Origin: Oscillospiraceae bacterium
GTDB lineage: Bacteria; Bacillota; Clostridia; Oscillospirales; Ruminococcaceae
Reading direction: 5' to 3'
NCBI GenBank assembly: GCA_025757845.1
Contig: CP107211.1
Coordinates: 930,001 to 994,000 of the forward strand
Length of the DNA stretch: 64,000 nucleotides
Shown: one piece after another, positions 40,589 to 49,068 of the stretch
Layout: the number at the start of each line of letters is the position of its first letter
Numbering within the stretch: the stretch's first letter is position 1
Notes under the pieces: model-generated
What the model saw: only the letters and a program-made list of their open reading frames with translations
Databases searched by the model: none
Told to the model about the DNA's origin: nothing
Position numbers and translations under genes: made by a program

Positions 40589-41003
40589 CTTTTATAAAGT
40601 TGCGGCCGAAAATCATGTGGAAGTCCTGCGCTACCCAATGCCGATCATTGGCAGCATGTCAACGGAAGTCAATGGGGCGTGTTATATCGGGCTGGACAAC
40701 TCCAAACCCTGCACCTATGCAGAAGAGCAGGCACGCATCGGGCATGAGCTCGGCCATTGCCTGTATGGCGGATTTTATTCTATGGCCACTCCGTTTGATA
40801 TTGTAGAGCGGCATGAGGTGCGGGCAGATCACTGGTATATCCGGCACGCGATTCCAAAACAAGTCTTGTTCGACCTGCTGAAGCAAGGGCGTGATGCCGA
40901 TGAAATTGCGGAGCTCCTGGACACCACGGAGGAATATGTCCGGCGTGCTTACTATTATTACAAGGAAAATGAAGACTTAACCGAGGAGGAATTGTATGGG
41001 TAA
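40566..41003 (+). CDS. ImmA/IrrE-type metallopeptidase
   Basis: 145 residues with the zinc motif IGHELGHC and a downstream RHEVRADHW glutamate region. ImmA-type enzymes cut the cognate repressor to trigger induction. Overlap with the repressor gene supports that pairing. Confidence 0.88.
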   Translation: MQMGTRADFYKVAAENHVEVLRYPMPIIGSMSTEVNGACYIGLDNSKPCTYAEEQARIGHELGHCLYGGFYSMATPFDIVERHEVRADHWYIRHAIPKQVLFDLLKQGRDADEIAELLDTTEEYVRRAYYYYKENEDLTEEELYG

Positions 41004-41847
41004 AAAACTTTCACCCTATGGCCGCAAAGAATGGCACCGGAAGCATTCTGGCAATAAAACAGTACACAAGAGCATTGATGCCGCTTTCCGTGGAGCAGGA
41101 GCGATTGGAGGAGCTGCATCAAAGATGCCCTCCGGAAAGACTGGTCTGAACGTTCCGATAAAGTTTGTTTTTATCAGTCTTGCGATTGGATGTCTTGGGT
41201 TCTTTATCGCATCAGCATCTTGTGGACTCGGGATGTCTTTCGTTTGCGGTGTTGTCGCCTTTTGGGTTACACTCTTGATTTTCAGCATGATTCACGGAAC
41301 TGCAAAGGGCATCAAAGATGGGTATCAGCAAGGCGATGCCGAAGATTCTGATGATGCAGAGCAAATTTATACGCCCAACCCTGAATGGGTGGGTGAGATG
41401 GATCTGGTTGATTCTCGGAAAAACGCAAAGATTCTGGCTCCGCAGTTCCTGAAACAGGCGAGAGAGAGTGCAAGGATCCTTGAAACAACAACAGACCCGG
41501 CCACATTCTTCATGCGATATGATTTTTGTGTTGGGCGACTGATGGAACTGGAAAAATGCAAAAGGTATGGTGCACCAGTGAGCGCAACTGCTGATTTGAA
41601 GAAATATCAGAATCCTGCATTCCGGGATACGGCGGTGAATGAGATCATCCACCGCACTGCGGAGAAGTACAGCGTTAAAATCAGGAGCCTGAAAACTGCA
41701 AAGGCAAAGAAAGGCTGGGCGGAAAAATATCATCAGGCATTTGTGCCGTACCTGCAATACATGAGCGATGCTCAAAAAACAGAACTCGGCGAGGCGAGCG
41801 CAGAGCTTTTTGCCCTTGCCGAAAGCGATACTCTAGAAGATGCATAA
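40996..41847 (+). CDS. Prophage membrane protein of unknown function in the immunity module
   Basis: 283 residues. Basic N-terminus (MGKKLSPYGRKEWHRKHSG), two adjacent transmembrane helices at about 56-100, then a 180-residue soluble domain that is mostly helical. It overlaps ImmA by eight bases, so it is expressed in the lysogen. GC content is lower than the phage average. Family not recognised. Superinfection exclusion or another lysogen function is a guess from location. Confidence 0.65.
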   Translation: MGKKLSPYGRKEWHRKHSGNKTVHKSIDAAFRGAGAIGGAASKMPSGKTGLNVPIKFVFISLAIGCLGFFIASASCGLGMSFVCGVVAFWVTLLIFSMIHGTAKGIKDGYQQGDAEDSDDAEQIYTPNPEWVGEMDLVDSRKNAKILAPQFLKQARESARILETTTDPATFFMRYDFCVGRLMELEKCKRYGAPVSATADLKKYQNPAFRDTAVNEIIHRTAEKYSVKIRSLKTAKAKKGWAEKYHQAFVPYLQYMSDAQKTELGEASAELFALAESDTLEDA

Positions 41848-41939
41848 ACAAAAAACGCCCCACCGGCGGCAACCGGCAGGGCGCGAAAGAATGGCTTGCT
41901 CACGAGGAACAATACCAAACCAACCAATTGTTATTGTAC

Positions 41940-41979
41940 CACCTCCGGGCAGGCTTGTCAAAGTGTACCCATGGAGGTG
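41940..41979 (+). promoter_or_regulatory. Hairpin covering the integrase ribosome site
   Basis: CACCTCC at 41940-41946 is complementary to the ribosome site GGAGGTG at 41973-41979. Pairing would hide the site and limit integrase translation. Confidence 0.5.
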
Positions 41980-41986
41980 TATTTTT

Positions 41987-43144
41987 ATGGGATTGCGAAC
42001 CAATACGGCGGTCTGGCTGCCGAATCAGCAGCGCTGGCAGATCAAGGTGCAGAAGGACGGCGTGCGCCGCACCTTTACCAGCACAAAGGCCGGCCGCACC
42101 GGCCAGCGGGAAGCGAACCGCAAGGCGGACGCCTGGCTGGATGAGGGTATCAGCAGCACCACAAAGCGCTGCGTGGACGTGTGGGCCGAGTACATGGTCT
42201 CGGTCAAAGCCACGGGCGGCACCAGCAACATTGAGCAGGTGGAGAAGTTTGGGCGCAACTACATTTTGCCGGTGATTGGACAGCGCCGGATCGGCGACCT
42301 GACCACCGGCATGCTGCAGGACGTGCTGAACCGCTCCTATAAAGAGGGCTGTCTGAATCCGGACAGCAAACGCAAGAGCCGGGGCAACCTGTCCCGCAAA
42401 ACGCTGCAGGGCATCCGTGGCGTGGAGGTGGCTTTTGTCAAGTGGGCACGCCAGCACAAGTACACAGCCCTGCGCCCGGAGGACGAGGACCTGACCGTGC
42501 CGAAGGGTGCCCGCCTGAAGGGCCGGAAGATCCTGCAGCCGGACAGCCTGCGGGTGCTTTTGTCCACCGACTCCCGCGTTGTGCGTGGAAAAGTGGAGCA
42601 GGATGAGAATGTGCACGCCTACCGCATCGCGGTCATGACCGGCTTGCGCCCTGGTGAACTGCTGGGCCTGCGCGTGGGCGATCTGGATGGTGACCGAGTG
42701 CACATCGGGCGGGCCATCAACCGCCAGAACGAAGAGACCAGCGGCAAGAACGAGAATGCCATCCGAACGGTGGTGCTGCACCCTCTGGCTGTGGCCGAGA
42801 TCCGCGCCCAGATGCAGCAGCGCACGCAGGAAGAGGAACGCCCCTTGCGGGATGATGACCCGTTGTTTCTGCTGTCCAACCAGCAAAGCCTGTACAACTA
42901 CTGGAAGTTCTACCAGCGTTGCAACGGCATCGACCCGCCGGTCAGCCTGTACGAGCTGCGGCACACCTTTGTGAGCATGATCGAGGACGCCGTGCCGCCC
43001 GCCCAGCTGCGCCGCATCGTGGGCCACAGCAAGAGCATGGACACCTACGGCTGGTACTCCCACGCCGTCACCGGCCGCGATGACGCCACCGCGCAGGCCG
43101 TCTCCGGCGTGCTGTCCGAGTACGCGCCGTGCCCCGAAAAATAA
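41987..43144 (+). CDS. int: Prophage tyrosine integrase
   Basis: 385 residues from the ATG at 41987 (GGAGGTG seven bases before). Arm-binding N-terminus (WLPNQQRWQIKVQKDGVRRT), SAM-like core-binding domain at about 60-165, catalytic domain at 180-375. Catalytic Arg is in MTGLRPGELLGL (221), Arg325 in LYELRHTF (Tyr in place of the first His), His347 in VGHSKS and the nucleophile probably Tyr357 in YGWYSH. It lies beside attR, with arm-type repeats directly after its stop. Confidence 0.93.
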   Translation: MGLRTNTAVWLPNQQRWQIKVQKDGVRRTFTSTKAGRTGQREANRKADAWLDEGISSTTKRCVDVWAEYMVSVKATGGTSNIEQVEKFGRNYILPVIGQRRIGDLTTGMLQDVLNRSYKEGCLNPDSKRKSRGNLSRKTLQGIRGVEVAFVKWARQHKYTALRPEDEDLTVPKGARLKGRKILQPDSLRVLLSTDSRVVRGKVEQDENVHAYRIAVMTGLRPGELLGLRVGDLDGDRVHIGRAINRQNEETSGKNENAIRTVVLHPLAVAEIRAQMQQRTQEEERPLRDDDPLFLLSNQQSLYNYWKFYQRCNGIDPPVSLYELRHTFVSMIEDAVPPAQLRRIVGHSKSMDTYGWYSHAVTGRDDATAQAVSGVLSEYAPCPEK

Positions 43145-43165
43145 CCCACTTTGCAACCCACTTTT
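43143..43165 (+). repeat. Integrase arm-type repeats near attR
   Basis: Same 23-bp block as 10394-10416 with two AACCCACTTT units; it begins at the integrase stop codon. Confidence 0.65.
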
Positions 43166-43276
43166 AATGTTCGAGCCGTTCCGGCGGTGCATCGCGCGTT
43201 CCGTGCCGTGCTCGAAAAGTGGCTTGAATGCTGCATTTTCTGACACGGCAGGAATGGACAGGCCGAAAGAATAGTT

Positions 43277-43301
43277 GTTCGAATCCACCCGCGCCCACCA
43301 A
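43277..43301 (+). repeat. attR core of the complete prophage
   Basis: 25 bp identical to 10321-10345. It carries only the tRNA-Tyr 3' end, so it cannot encode a tRNA. Confidence 0.88.
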
Positions 43302-43308
43302 ACAAGAA

Positions 43309-43350
43309 AAATCCGAACCTATTTCCGATTGGAGAAGGGTTCGGATTTTT
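43309..43350 (+). terminator. Terminator beyond attR, probably the original tRNA-Tyr terminator
   Basis: AAAAATCCGAACC and GGTTCGGATTTTT pair perfectly (13 bp). It lies eight bases after the tRNA-end copy, the spacing expected of a native tRNA terminator. It was probably displaced by the prophage. Confidence 0.8.
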
Positions 43351-43452
43351 CGTTTTCTTCGGGTACAACAATGAAGGCTCCCGTGGACGGCGCAAAACTC
43401 CGATGCCTTGTCATAGACCGTAAGCCAATCACAAGATTTGGAGGGTATGATT

Positions 43453-43704
43453 ATGAAGTACGATGAAAGAGCCTGCAAATTCAACATGGACACCGGGTGC
43501 GTGGAGTTGCTGTTCCAGGATGGGAGAAAAATCTCTATCGACTGCACCGGGGTTGAGGATGCTCTGGATGTGACTGTGGCACAAAGAGCAGAGTTGGACT
43601 ATCTCGTCTATAATGACCCGCTGGGCTATGCGGATTTGATTCTGAACGGTGACCCGGAGGAATATTTGAAAAATGCAGCCGGGAGCCATGGGCTAGAAGA
43701 TTGA
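43453..43704 (+). CDS. Small DUF6061-like element protein
   Basis: 83 residues from the ATG at 43453 (GGAGGG seven bases before). MKYDERACKFNMDTGCVELL then GRKISIDCTGVEDALDVT, an acidic protein often found in mobile elements of gut Firmicutes. Role unknown; the DUF label is from memory of the pattern. Confidence 0.55.
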   Translation: MKYDERACKFNMDTGCVELLFQDGRKISIDCTGVEDALDVTVAQRAELDYLVYNDPLGYADLILNGDPEEYLKNAAGSHGLED

Positions 43705-43765
43705 GGGCAAAAAAATAAGAGGTGTGCCCAACTGGACACACCTCGGCAAGATACATCTATATAAG

Positions 43766-43805
43766 GCAGGGCGTTCCCTTTACTGGGAGCGTCCTGCTGT
43801 TTTTA
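43766..43805 (+). terminator. Terminator after the DUF6061-like gene
   Basis: CAGGGCGTTCCC and GGGAGCGTCCTG form a stem with two G-T pairs, then TGTTTTT. A second stem (GAGGTGTG/CACACCTC) lies upstream at 43721-43744. Confidence 0.7.
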
Positions 43806-43979
43806 TGCGGCAACAGGTAAGGCTTGTAGTGCTTCCTGCTCTTTCAGCCATTCCTCATATTCACGCTGGCCTTCCTCACTGTTGAAAAACTCAACCATGG
43901 AGGGATAAAAGCAACGCGCAAGGGTCTTGATTGCTTCATCCGGGTAGCCGGATTTGTTCGACTTCTTCTTTTTGTTCAA
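43803..43979 (-). CDS. Small accessory protein after the relaxase (58 aa)
   Basis: TTG start at 43979, seven bases after GGAGG. Begins with a Lys run, then SGYPDEAIKTLARCFYPSMV and an acidic helix. It follows mobV on the same strand by 17 bp. Similar small proteins accompany relaxases in such elements; role unknown. Confidence 0.6.
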   Translation of the reverse strand: MNKKKKSNKSGYPDEAIKTLARCFYPSMVEFFNSEEGQREYEEWLKEQEALQALPVAA

Positions 43980-43996
43980 ATGGTATCCTCCGAAAA

Positions 43997-45262
43997 TCAA
44001 AGTTCCATATCCTGCCCACGCTTGCGGTTTCGCTGCGGCACATTCATGGTGCGCTCCTGCTTGGGGGCAAGAATCTTTTCCAGAAAGCCACGTACCAGTT
44101 CGGGCGCACGGTGGAGAGCATCCAGATAGGGTTTCACGTCGTACCACAGGTCGTGGTACTTGTTGCTCCAACGAACGGCCTCTTTCTTGGCGGTGGAAAG
44201 TTCTTCTTTCAGGCGGCGGTTCTCCACATCCATCATATAGCCGTGGTCGGCTTGCTTTTTCAGCTTGGAAAACTCTTCTTCGGTCAGCGAATAGTTGCCG
44301 AGAAAGGTGCGCTTACCAATATAATCCAGATCGCGCGCATGAATGAGGGCTTCTTTTGTGAGCGTGACCTTTTTCTGCACAGCGGCAAGTTCCTTTTCGG
44401 TCTTGGAGAGGGTTTTGTTGGTTTGGGTGAGGTGCTGCTCTTTCTGGTCAATCTGGGCGGTCAGAGTGTCCAGTCGCTCCTGCTCCCGTTGAACTTTGAA
44501 CTGGGTGACGGTCAGGTGTTCTTCGGTGCTGCCGCGCTCGCCGCGCTCTACATCGGTGTACCCGGCAGCGCGCATAAAATTGAAGAAGTTGTCCTGCAAG
44601 ACGCTGTACGACTTCTTCAGGATAGGCTTGCCGTTCTTTTGCAAAACAGGCTTTCCCGATTCGTCCAGCAGAGGTTTGGATGCCCACTTCTTGCTCCGGC
44701 TGACCTGCATGACAGTCTCCTTGACGGTGCCGACCAGTGCCTTGTCCTTGCAGCGTTTCGACCAGAGGATTTGCTTTTCCACCACAGGCACATAGACCAC
44801 ATGAAGATGGTAGTGGTAGACCTCCCGACCTAATGCTTCGGTCATGGCGCGGTTGATCTCATCGGCGTGCATGACTGCCGAGAGGATATACTGCTCACCA
44901 CCCACGATCTGAACGGCTGCTTTGTAGGCATCCTCATAGAACTGCTTGGCGAACTCGTAGCCACCGTGATTGTCAAAATAGGCCGAGTTGACATCAAAGA
45001 CAAGCTCGCAATAATGGGTGGCATCCGGCTTCAGGCCGCGCGTTGAAATCGTACCAGCGGTTTCCAGTTGGGCGAACAGGTCAGTGTAGCTGGCGGTTGG
45101 CTTTTTGAAGTGGACGTTCCATGCAGCGCGCTGGGGGATAATATCGGGGTTCCGATAGCTGTCCTTTTCACGCTCATTGTGCTGCTGGGTGTTGCCAACG
45201 GCCTTATCCGAAACGGCGAGATTCCGGACGCTTGTGCGGTCAATACCATCATTTCTTGCCAA
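43997..45262 (-). CDS. mobV: MobV-family relaxase (Pre/Mob)
   Basis: 421 residues from a TTG at 45262, eight bases after AAAGGAGG. N-terminal NDGIDRTSVRNLAVSDK region, then HYCELVFDVNSAYF and the HUH-like metal triad VYHYHLHVVYVP. A long coiled coil follows at about 260-370. It nicks oriT and pilots the strand during mobilisation. The candidate oriT lies about 65 bp upstream. Confidence 0.88.
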   Translation of the reverse strand: MARNDGIDRTSVRNLAVSDKAVGNTQQHNEREKDSYRNPDIIPQRAAWNVHFKKPTASYTDLFAQLETAGTISTRGLKPDATHYCELVFDVNSAYFDNHGGYEFAKQFYEDAYKAAVQIVGGEQYILSAVMHADEINRAMTEALGREVYHYHLHVVYVPVVEKQILWSKRCKDKALVGTVKETVMQVSRSKKWASKPLLDESGKPVLQKNGKPILKKSYSVLQDNFFNFMRAAGYTDVERGERGSTEEHLTVTQFKVQREQERLDTLTAQIDQKEQHLTQTNKTLSKTEKELAAVQKKVTLTKEALIHARDLDYIGKRTFLGNYSLTEEEFSKLKKQADHGYMMDVENRRLKEELSTAKKEAVRWSNKYHDLWYDVKPYLDALHRAPELVRGFLEKILAPKQERTMNVPQRNRKRGQDMEL

Positions 45263-45324
45263 AGGGCATCCCTCCTTTCGGGGTTCAGAGGAAGGTGACG
45301 GGGAACGGAGATGCACTTCCCCGG

Positions 45325-45380
45325 AAGTGTAATAACCCACTATGACACTTTCATCCCTATGGGCTGCAAAGTGTAGTGGG
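45325..45380. other. Candidate oriT
   Basis: On the minus strand, arms CCCACTACACTTT and AAAGTGTCATAGTGGG surround a short loop. They are followed by TAGTGGGTTA, close to the MobV nick pattern TAGTGTG/TTA. It is directly upstream of mobV, the usual place. Confidence 0.6.
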
Positions 45381-45427
45381 CTCTTCGAGGACTCTCCGAG
45401 GGGGAACGTCTCCTGCGGGAGAATTAC

Positions 45428-45456
45428 AATCAAGTTCGCACAATGCGAACTTGATT
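45428..45456. repeat. Perfect inverted repeat upstream of mobV
   Basis: AATCAAGTTCGCA and TGCGAACTTGATT around three bases. It has no T run, so a protein site is more likely than a terminator. Confidence 0.7.
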
Positions 45457-45459
45457 GCT

Positions 45460-45612
45460 CCGTACGCATCTGAAAAAATTGCGTACGGACTTCAAATAAC
45501 CTGTACAGTCTGTACGGCGTGCGGAAATTTGAAATATAAACGATAGCACGTTTTAATTTACTTTAATTTTCCGTACAGGTGCGTACAAGTACAGACCGTA
45601 CAGGTTGTACGA
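45460..45612. repeat. Cluster of nine GTAC-centred repeats
   Basis: CCGTACAGG-like and TGTACAG-like words recur nine times in about 150 bp, including CTGTACAGTCTGTACGG and CCGTACAGG twice. Iteron-like spacing is irregular. No gene is supported between 45263 and 45947. Confidence 0.6.
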
Positions 45613-45720
45613 ACTTCTTCTGTGAAAAAATGCACTTTTTACGGGCAGGGGGGACAAGCGGTTCGATGCCTACAAAACCCCGCACCCTGCGGCCACCGGG
45701 CAGGGCGGTGTTATGTGTTG

Positions 45721-45758
45721 CACCAGAGTATCCCCGTGTGGGAACTCTGGTGTTTTTT
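45721..45758 (+). terminator. Terminator in the region upstream of the XRE gene
   Basis: CACCAGAGT and ACTCTGGTG with TTTTTT on the plus strand. No plus-strand gene precedes it, so it may end a short RNA from the repeat region. Confidence 0.75.
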
Positions 45759-45886
45759 GCTTCCTGCCTGAATATACGGAAAATTTTGCAGGAAAGGCGA
45801 AAAAGCGGCAGAACTGCAACGGAAAAAGAAAAATGCCCTCACTGGTTGCAGGACTGCAACAGCAAGGGCGGAGCGGTAACCGTATA

Positions 45887-45915
45887 TTGAACAAAACGGC
45901 AGAGCGTATTATAAT
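45887..45915 (+). promoter_or_regulatory. Promoter of the XRE/sigma operon
   Basis: TTGAAC and TATAAT with 17 bp between, 33 bp before the XRE gene start. Confidence 0.8.
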
Positions 45916-45947
45916 GAGGAAAAAGATCAAAAAGGAGGGCCGACCAC

Positions 45948-46778
45948 ATGGCACGGGAATATCTGCCCGCACCATCCAACATCCGTCTTGCGGACTTGAT
46001 GAAAGAGCATAACATCAGCCAACCAGAACTCGCCAAGGAGATCGGCTGCTCCAAGAGCACCATCAGCCGTTTTATTAGTGGTGCGAAAGGAACCCTGACC
46101 CATGAGCAGGTGCTAAAGATTGCAAGGCTGTTCAAAGTGTCCACGGATTTTCTGCTGGGAGAAACCAATATCCCCGACCGCAAGAATTACGACATTGCCG
46201 AACTGGGCTTGTCCGTAGAAGCCGCAAAGAACCTCTACACGGGGCGTGTCAATACAGAGGTGGTCAACCTGCTGTTGGAAAACGCTCGCTTCGCAGAGCT
46301 TACTTACCGCATAGCGCAGTATTTTGATGATACTTTTGCGTCTGGTATCGCAGCACAGAATGCCATGCTCACGACATTGAGCACCTTGCTGCGCACAAAG
46401 GTCAAGACCCCGGAAGCAGCCAAAGCCGCAAAGGACATCAGCCTTCGGAGAAAGCCGGTGTATCAAGGTGATCTTGATGACATTGAAATGTACTTCATGG
46501 CGGCGGTCAAGGAAATCAAAAAGGGTATCGGGAGCCATTACGCCGAACAGGAAGCCATGAGCAAGAAAGTGGCAGAGAAGATGTTCACCGAATTGACTAA
46601 AGGGCAGGATGTGCAGCACCCAACGATTACGGCAGAGCAGTTGACAGATGCAATGTTGGACAGCGTTTCGGGCATGGAAGGAGCTACGCCGGAAGCGCTG
46701 GAACAGCTGCGGAACGGTCTGCTGGGAATCTTGCAGTCTGCCGCAGAGCAGGAAAATGCCCATGAAGCAGACGAATGA
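45948..46778 (+). CDS. XRE-family regulator of the mobile element
   Basis: 276 residues, start after AAGGAGGG. Helix-turn-helix at about 19-45 (ISQPELAKEIGCSKSTISRF). The remaining 200 residues are helical with VKEIKKGIGSHYAEQEAM and resemble regulators found next to sigma-like factors in Firmicute mobile elements. It overlaps the sigma gene by 17 bases. Confidence 0.8.
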   Translation: MAREYLPAPSNIRLADLMKEHNISQPELAKEIGCSKSTISRFISGAKGTLTHEQVLKIARLFKVSTDFLLGETNIPDRKNYDIAELGLSVEAAKNLYTGRVNTEVVNLLLENARFAELTYRIAQYFDDTFASGIAAQNAMLTTLSTLLRTKVKTPEAAKAAKDISLRRKPVYQGDLDDIEMYFMAAVKEIKKGIGSHYAEQEAMSKKVAEKMFTELTKGQDVQHPTITAEQLTDAMLDSVSGMEGATPEALEQLRNGLLGILQSAAEQENAHEADE

Positions 46779-47427
46779 ACGGCTTTGTGCGCTGGCGCAG
46801 AAAGGCGATGCTGCCGCGCTGGACAGCCTGATCGACAACAACAAGTCCTTTATTGGCAAGGTGGCGAACGAACTTTTCCGCAGCATGAATCTGGCACAGG
46901 CTGGCTTGAACCTTGACACGGACGATTTGAAACAGGCGGGCAATCTGGGCTTGTGGAAGACCGTGCCGAAGTTCGATGCAGCGCGCGGCATGAAGTTCCT
47001 GACCTACGCGGCTCCTGCCATCCGCAACGCCATGATGGACATGGTGCGAGATGCCTTTGCTATCTTTGAACAGCGGGTGCAGACGGAGGATAAGGACGGC
47101 ATCTGTTACCAGCGTGTTTCGCTGGACGAGGTTCTGCCGGGAGAGGAACAACTGCGGCGCATCGAAGCCATAGCCGACCCCTACGCCATGCAGCCGCAGA
47201 GTATTATGGAAGAGCAGGAATCGCGCCGGGAACTGTACGATGGCCTGAAACGGCTGACCCAGCGAGAGCAGACCTACCTGCTGTACCGCTATGGCTTCAC
47301 CGATGGTGAGGAACATCCTTTGATCGGTACGGCGATATACTTCCACCTGACAAAAGGCCGCGCCAAAAAGACCGAGGAACAGGCCATGGATAACTTGTGG
47401 CTGGAACTGCCGTGGTGGTTTACATGA
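46762..47427 (+). CDS. Sigma-70-family factor of the mobile element
   Basis: 221 residues. Region 2 is seen in DTDDLKQAGNLGLWKTVPKF and GMKFLTYAAPAIRNAMMDMV; region 4 begins at RLTQREQTYLLYRYGF but is shortened, lacking a clear final recognition helix, and ends WLELPWWFT. Overlap with the XRE gene suggests paired expression. It may drive element genes rather than host genes. Confidence 0.78.
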   Translation: MKQTNERLCALAQKGDAAALDSLIDNNKSFIGKVANELFRSMNLAQAGLNLDTDDLKQAGNLGLWKTVPKFDAARGMKFLTYAAPAIRNAMMDMVRDAFAIFEQRVQTEDKDGICYQRVSLDEVLPGEEQLRRIEAIADPYAMQPQSIMEEQESRRELYDGLKRLTQREQTYLLYRYGFTDGEEHPLIGTAIYFHLTKGRAKKTEEQAMDNLWLELPWWFT

Positions 47428-47657
47428 ATGAAAAGAAAAATCGTGATTGTGCTACAAGTTTTCTGGAAATTTATGTGCATCTATACGATTTTAAAAAAAT
47501 CGCAGACAGATGAAATAAACTTGACTTAGATTTCGTTATTCAAACAGAGAAGCCAATAATCATGATACCATTGATGTGATCCTTATAACTGCAATCGTTC
47601 AGAAAAAATGTGACGTTCAGAAAATTCAAATGGAGCTATGATGAAGAGGTACTTAAA

Positions 47658-47996
47658 ATGACGAAATCAAGTAAGGAATTGGCTGTCTTTGGTATAGCTT
47701 TGGCCCTAGCAATTCTTATAGGCAGTTTCCTGTTGCATCCGTGGGGGAGGACAAAATCGGAACTTACTGTAACAAAGGTAGATTTAAGCAATAATTCTAT
47801 CTATGCAACTGCTTCCAATCAACTGTACGGTACAAATGATTACTATCTCATTCAGGGAGTTTCGGAATGCTTAAAAGGAAATATTCAACTATCGCAAATT
47901 GAAGAAGGCGAAAAGATTGTGGTAGTTTCCAATGGAAAGGTTTTGTTATCTGACCCATATCAGTTTGATACGATATACAGTATTCGGTTACAGTAA
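47658..47996 (+). CDS. AT-rich cargo protein, one transmembrane helix
   Basis: 112 residues from the ATG at 47658 (GAGG upstream). TM helix at about 8-26, then a small beta-rich outer domain (LTVTKVDLSNNSIYATA). Codons are much more AT-rich than flanking genes. Family not recognised. Confidence 0.6.
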   Translation: MTKSSKELAVFGIALALAILIGSFLLHPWGRTKSELTVTKVDLSNNSIYATASNQLYGTNDYYLIQGVSECLKGNIQLSQIEEGEKIVVVSNGKVLLSDPYQFDTIYSIRLQ

Positions 47997-48051
47997 TCCT
48001 ATTTTCATGCCCTAAATAATGAAATGAATATAAATGCTTTTGAGAATTATT

Positions 48052-48591
48052 ATGGAAGAGATAATTGTTGAACCACATATTGGAATTGGACAATTAAAAT
48101 TAGGTATGGCACCAGATGAGCTAGAAAAAACTCTTCTGCAAATGAAGAGACAATGGTCGAATTCTTCTGATGAAGCATTGCAAATGGAATGTTGTGCGGA
48201 AACCGATGACCCTAATTTGATAACCGGACGATATATGGATAACGCTTCGTTCTTTCTTGTGCAGTACCGGAACGGAAAAGCTACTGAAATCGGCATCCAG
48301 CGTGATTTGTCTAAAGTGGCATCAATAAAATTGTTCGGGATGGATATGTTTAATACAGCCGCCGAGTGTATTATTGATAGCTTAATGAAAAAGGACAACG
48401 TTATTTGCAACGAAAAGGACTTGCAACTTGGAACGGAATATCTTTTCCCTGAAATTGGAGTCCGACTTTGGAGAGAGCGAGCATTTCATCTCAAACTGTT
48501 GAAAGACCCGTTATACATGGAAGAGATGCAGGCTGTATTGGAAGACGAATATCAGTATCAATACTTCCAGATGGTTACTGTGATGGGCTGA
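48052..48591 (+). CDS. AT-rich cargo protein of unknown function (179 aa)
   Basis: Start placed at the ATG giving MEEIIVEPHIGIGQLKLGM; this opening (GIGxxKLGM) is seen in several small proteins of unknown or immunity-like role. Soluble, acidic, no signal. Low GC, same strand as the other cargo genes. The start lacks a strong ribosome site. Confidence 0.55.
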   Translation: MEEIIVEPHIGIGQLKLGMAPDELEKTLLQMKRQWSNSSDEALQMECCAETDDPNLITGRYMDNASFFLVQYRNGKATEIGIQRDLSKVASIKLFGMDMFNTAAECIIDSLMKKDNVICNEKDLQLGTEYLFPEIGVRLWRERAFHLKLLKDPLYMEEMQAVLEDEYQYQYFQMVTVMG

Positions 48592-48681
48592 ATTGCTAAC
48601 GATCAATGGGATTTGATATAACTTTTCCGCTTGTGGTACATAGCGATGACCACAGCTATCTGCTAATACGGGTGAACTAAT

Positions 48682-49020
48682 TTGAAGTATTTTATTGACG
48701 AAGATCAAAGAAAAGCCTCACACAGCAGCTGCTATTTGGAATTTCAACAAGGGCAGTATCATGACAAGTGCTGGCTTGACACATCTATTAGCATCAGTGA
48801 TGAAGTATGGAATAGCCGCCATGTTTCAGATCTGATTCTTGAAGTGATTCCAGAGTTTGACTTTTATGGAATAACAATCGTTACAAAAGTACAATGGGAT
48901 AATATTTTAACAAAAAGTCAATCGGATGGATGTACTTGCAAAGAGATTATTGCAGAAGCAGTTCCTTGGGCAGCAAAGTGTTTTGAAACGAATGATGTGT
49001 TCACTATCATAGGGATGTGA
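48682..49020 (+). CDS. AT-rich cargo protein of unknown function (112 aa)
   Basis: TTG start (GGGTGAAC upstream) giving MKYFIDEDQRKASHSSCYLE. Alternating hydrophobic strands and FDFYGITIVTKVQWDNI suggest an alpha/beta fold. Cytoplasmic, acidic. Possibly an immunity-type protein by size and style; no family recognised. Confidence 0.55.
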   Translation: MKYFIDEDQRKASHSSCYLEFQQGQYHDKCWLDTSISISDEVWNSRHVSDLILEVIPEFDFYGITIVTKVQWDNILTKSQSDGCTCKEIIAEAVPWAAKCFETNDVFTIIGM

Positions 49021-49068
49021 GTCGAACTTTCTCGGAGAATAACAGTGATACACAAAGGAGAGTGTAAC

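Larger units (their letters stand above)
10321..43301. mobile_element. Complete-looking siphovirus prophage in tRNA-Tyr (about 33 kb)
   Basis: Bounded by the 25-bp att repeat. Contains every expected module: lysis, tail tip, tape measure, head-tail joining, capsid, scaffold, portal, terminase, replication/recombination, immunity switch and integrase. Genes from 10.4 to 40.0 kb are on the minus strand; repressor to integrase run on the plus strand. No frameshift or stop was seen in essential genes, so induction looks possible. Confidence 0.92.

Noticed and set aside
43045..43395. Minus-strand open frame crossing attR
   Set aside because: It runs through the integrase end, the tRNA end copy and the terminator, so it cannot be a conserved protein.
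45460..45612. Possible CRISPR array in the GTAC repeat region
   Set aside because: Units are short, irregularly spaced and variable; they resemble iterons or regulator sites.
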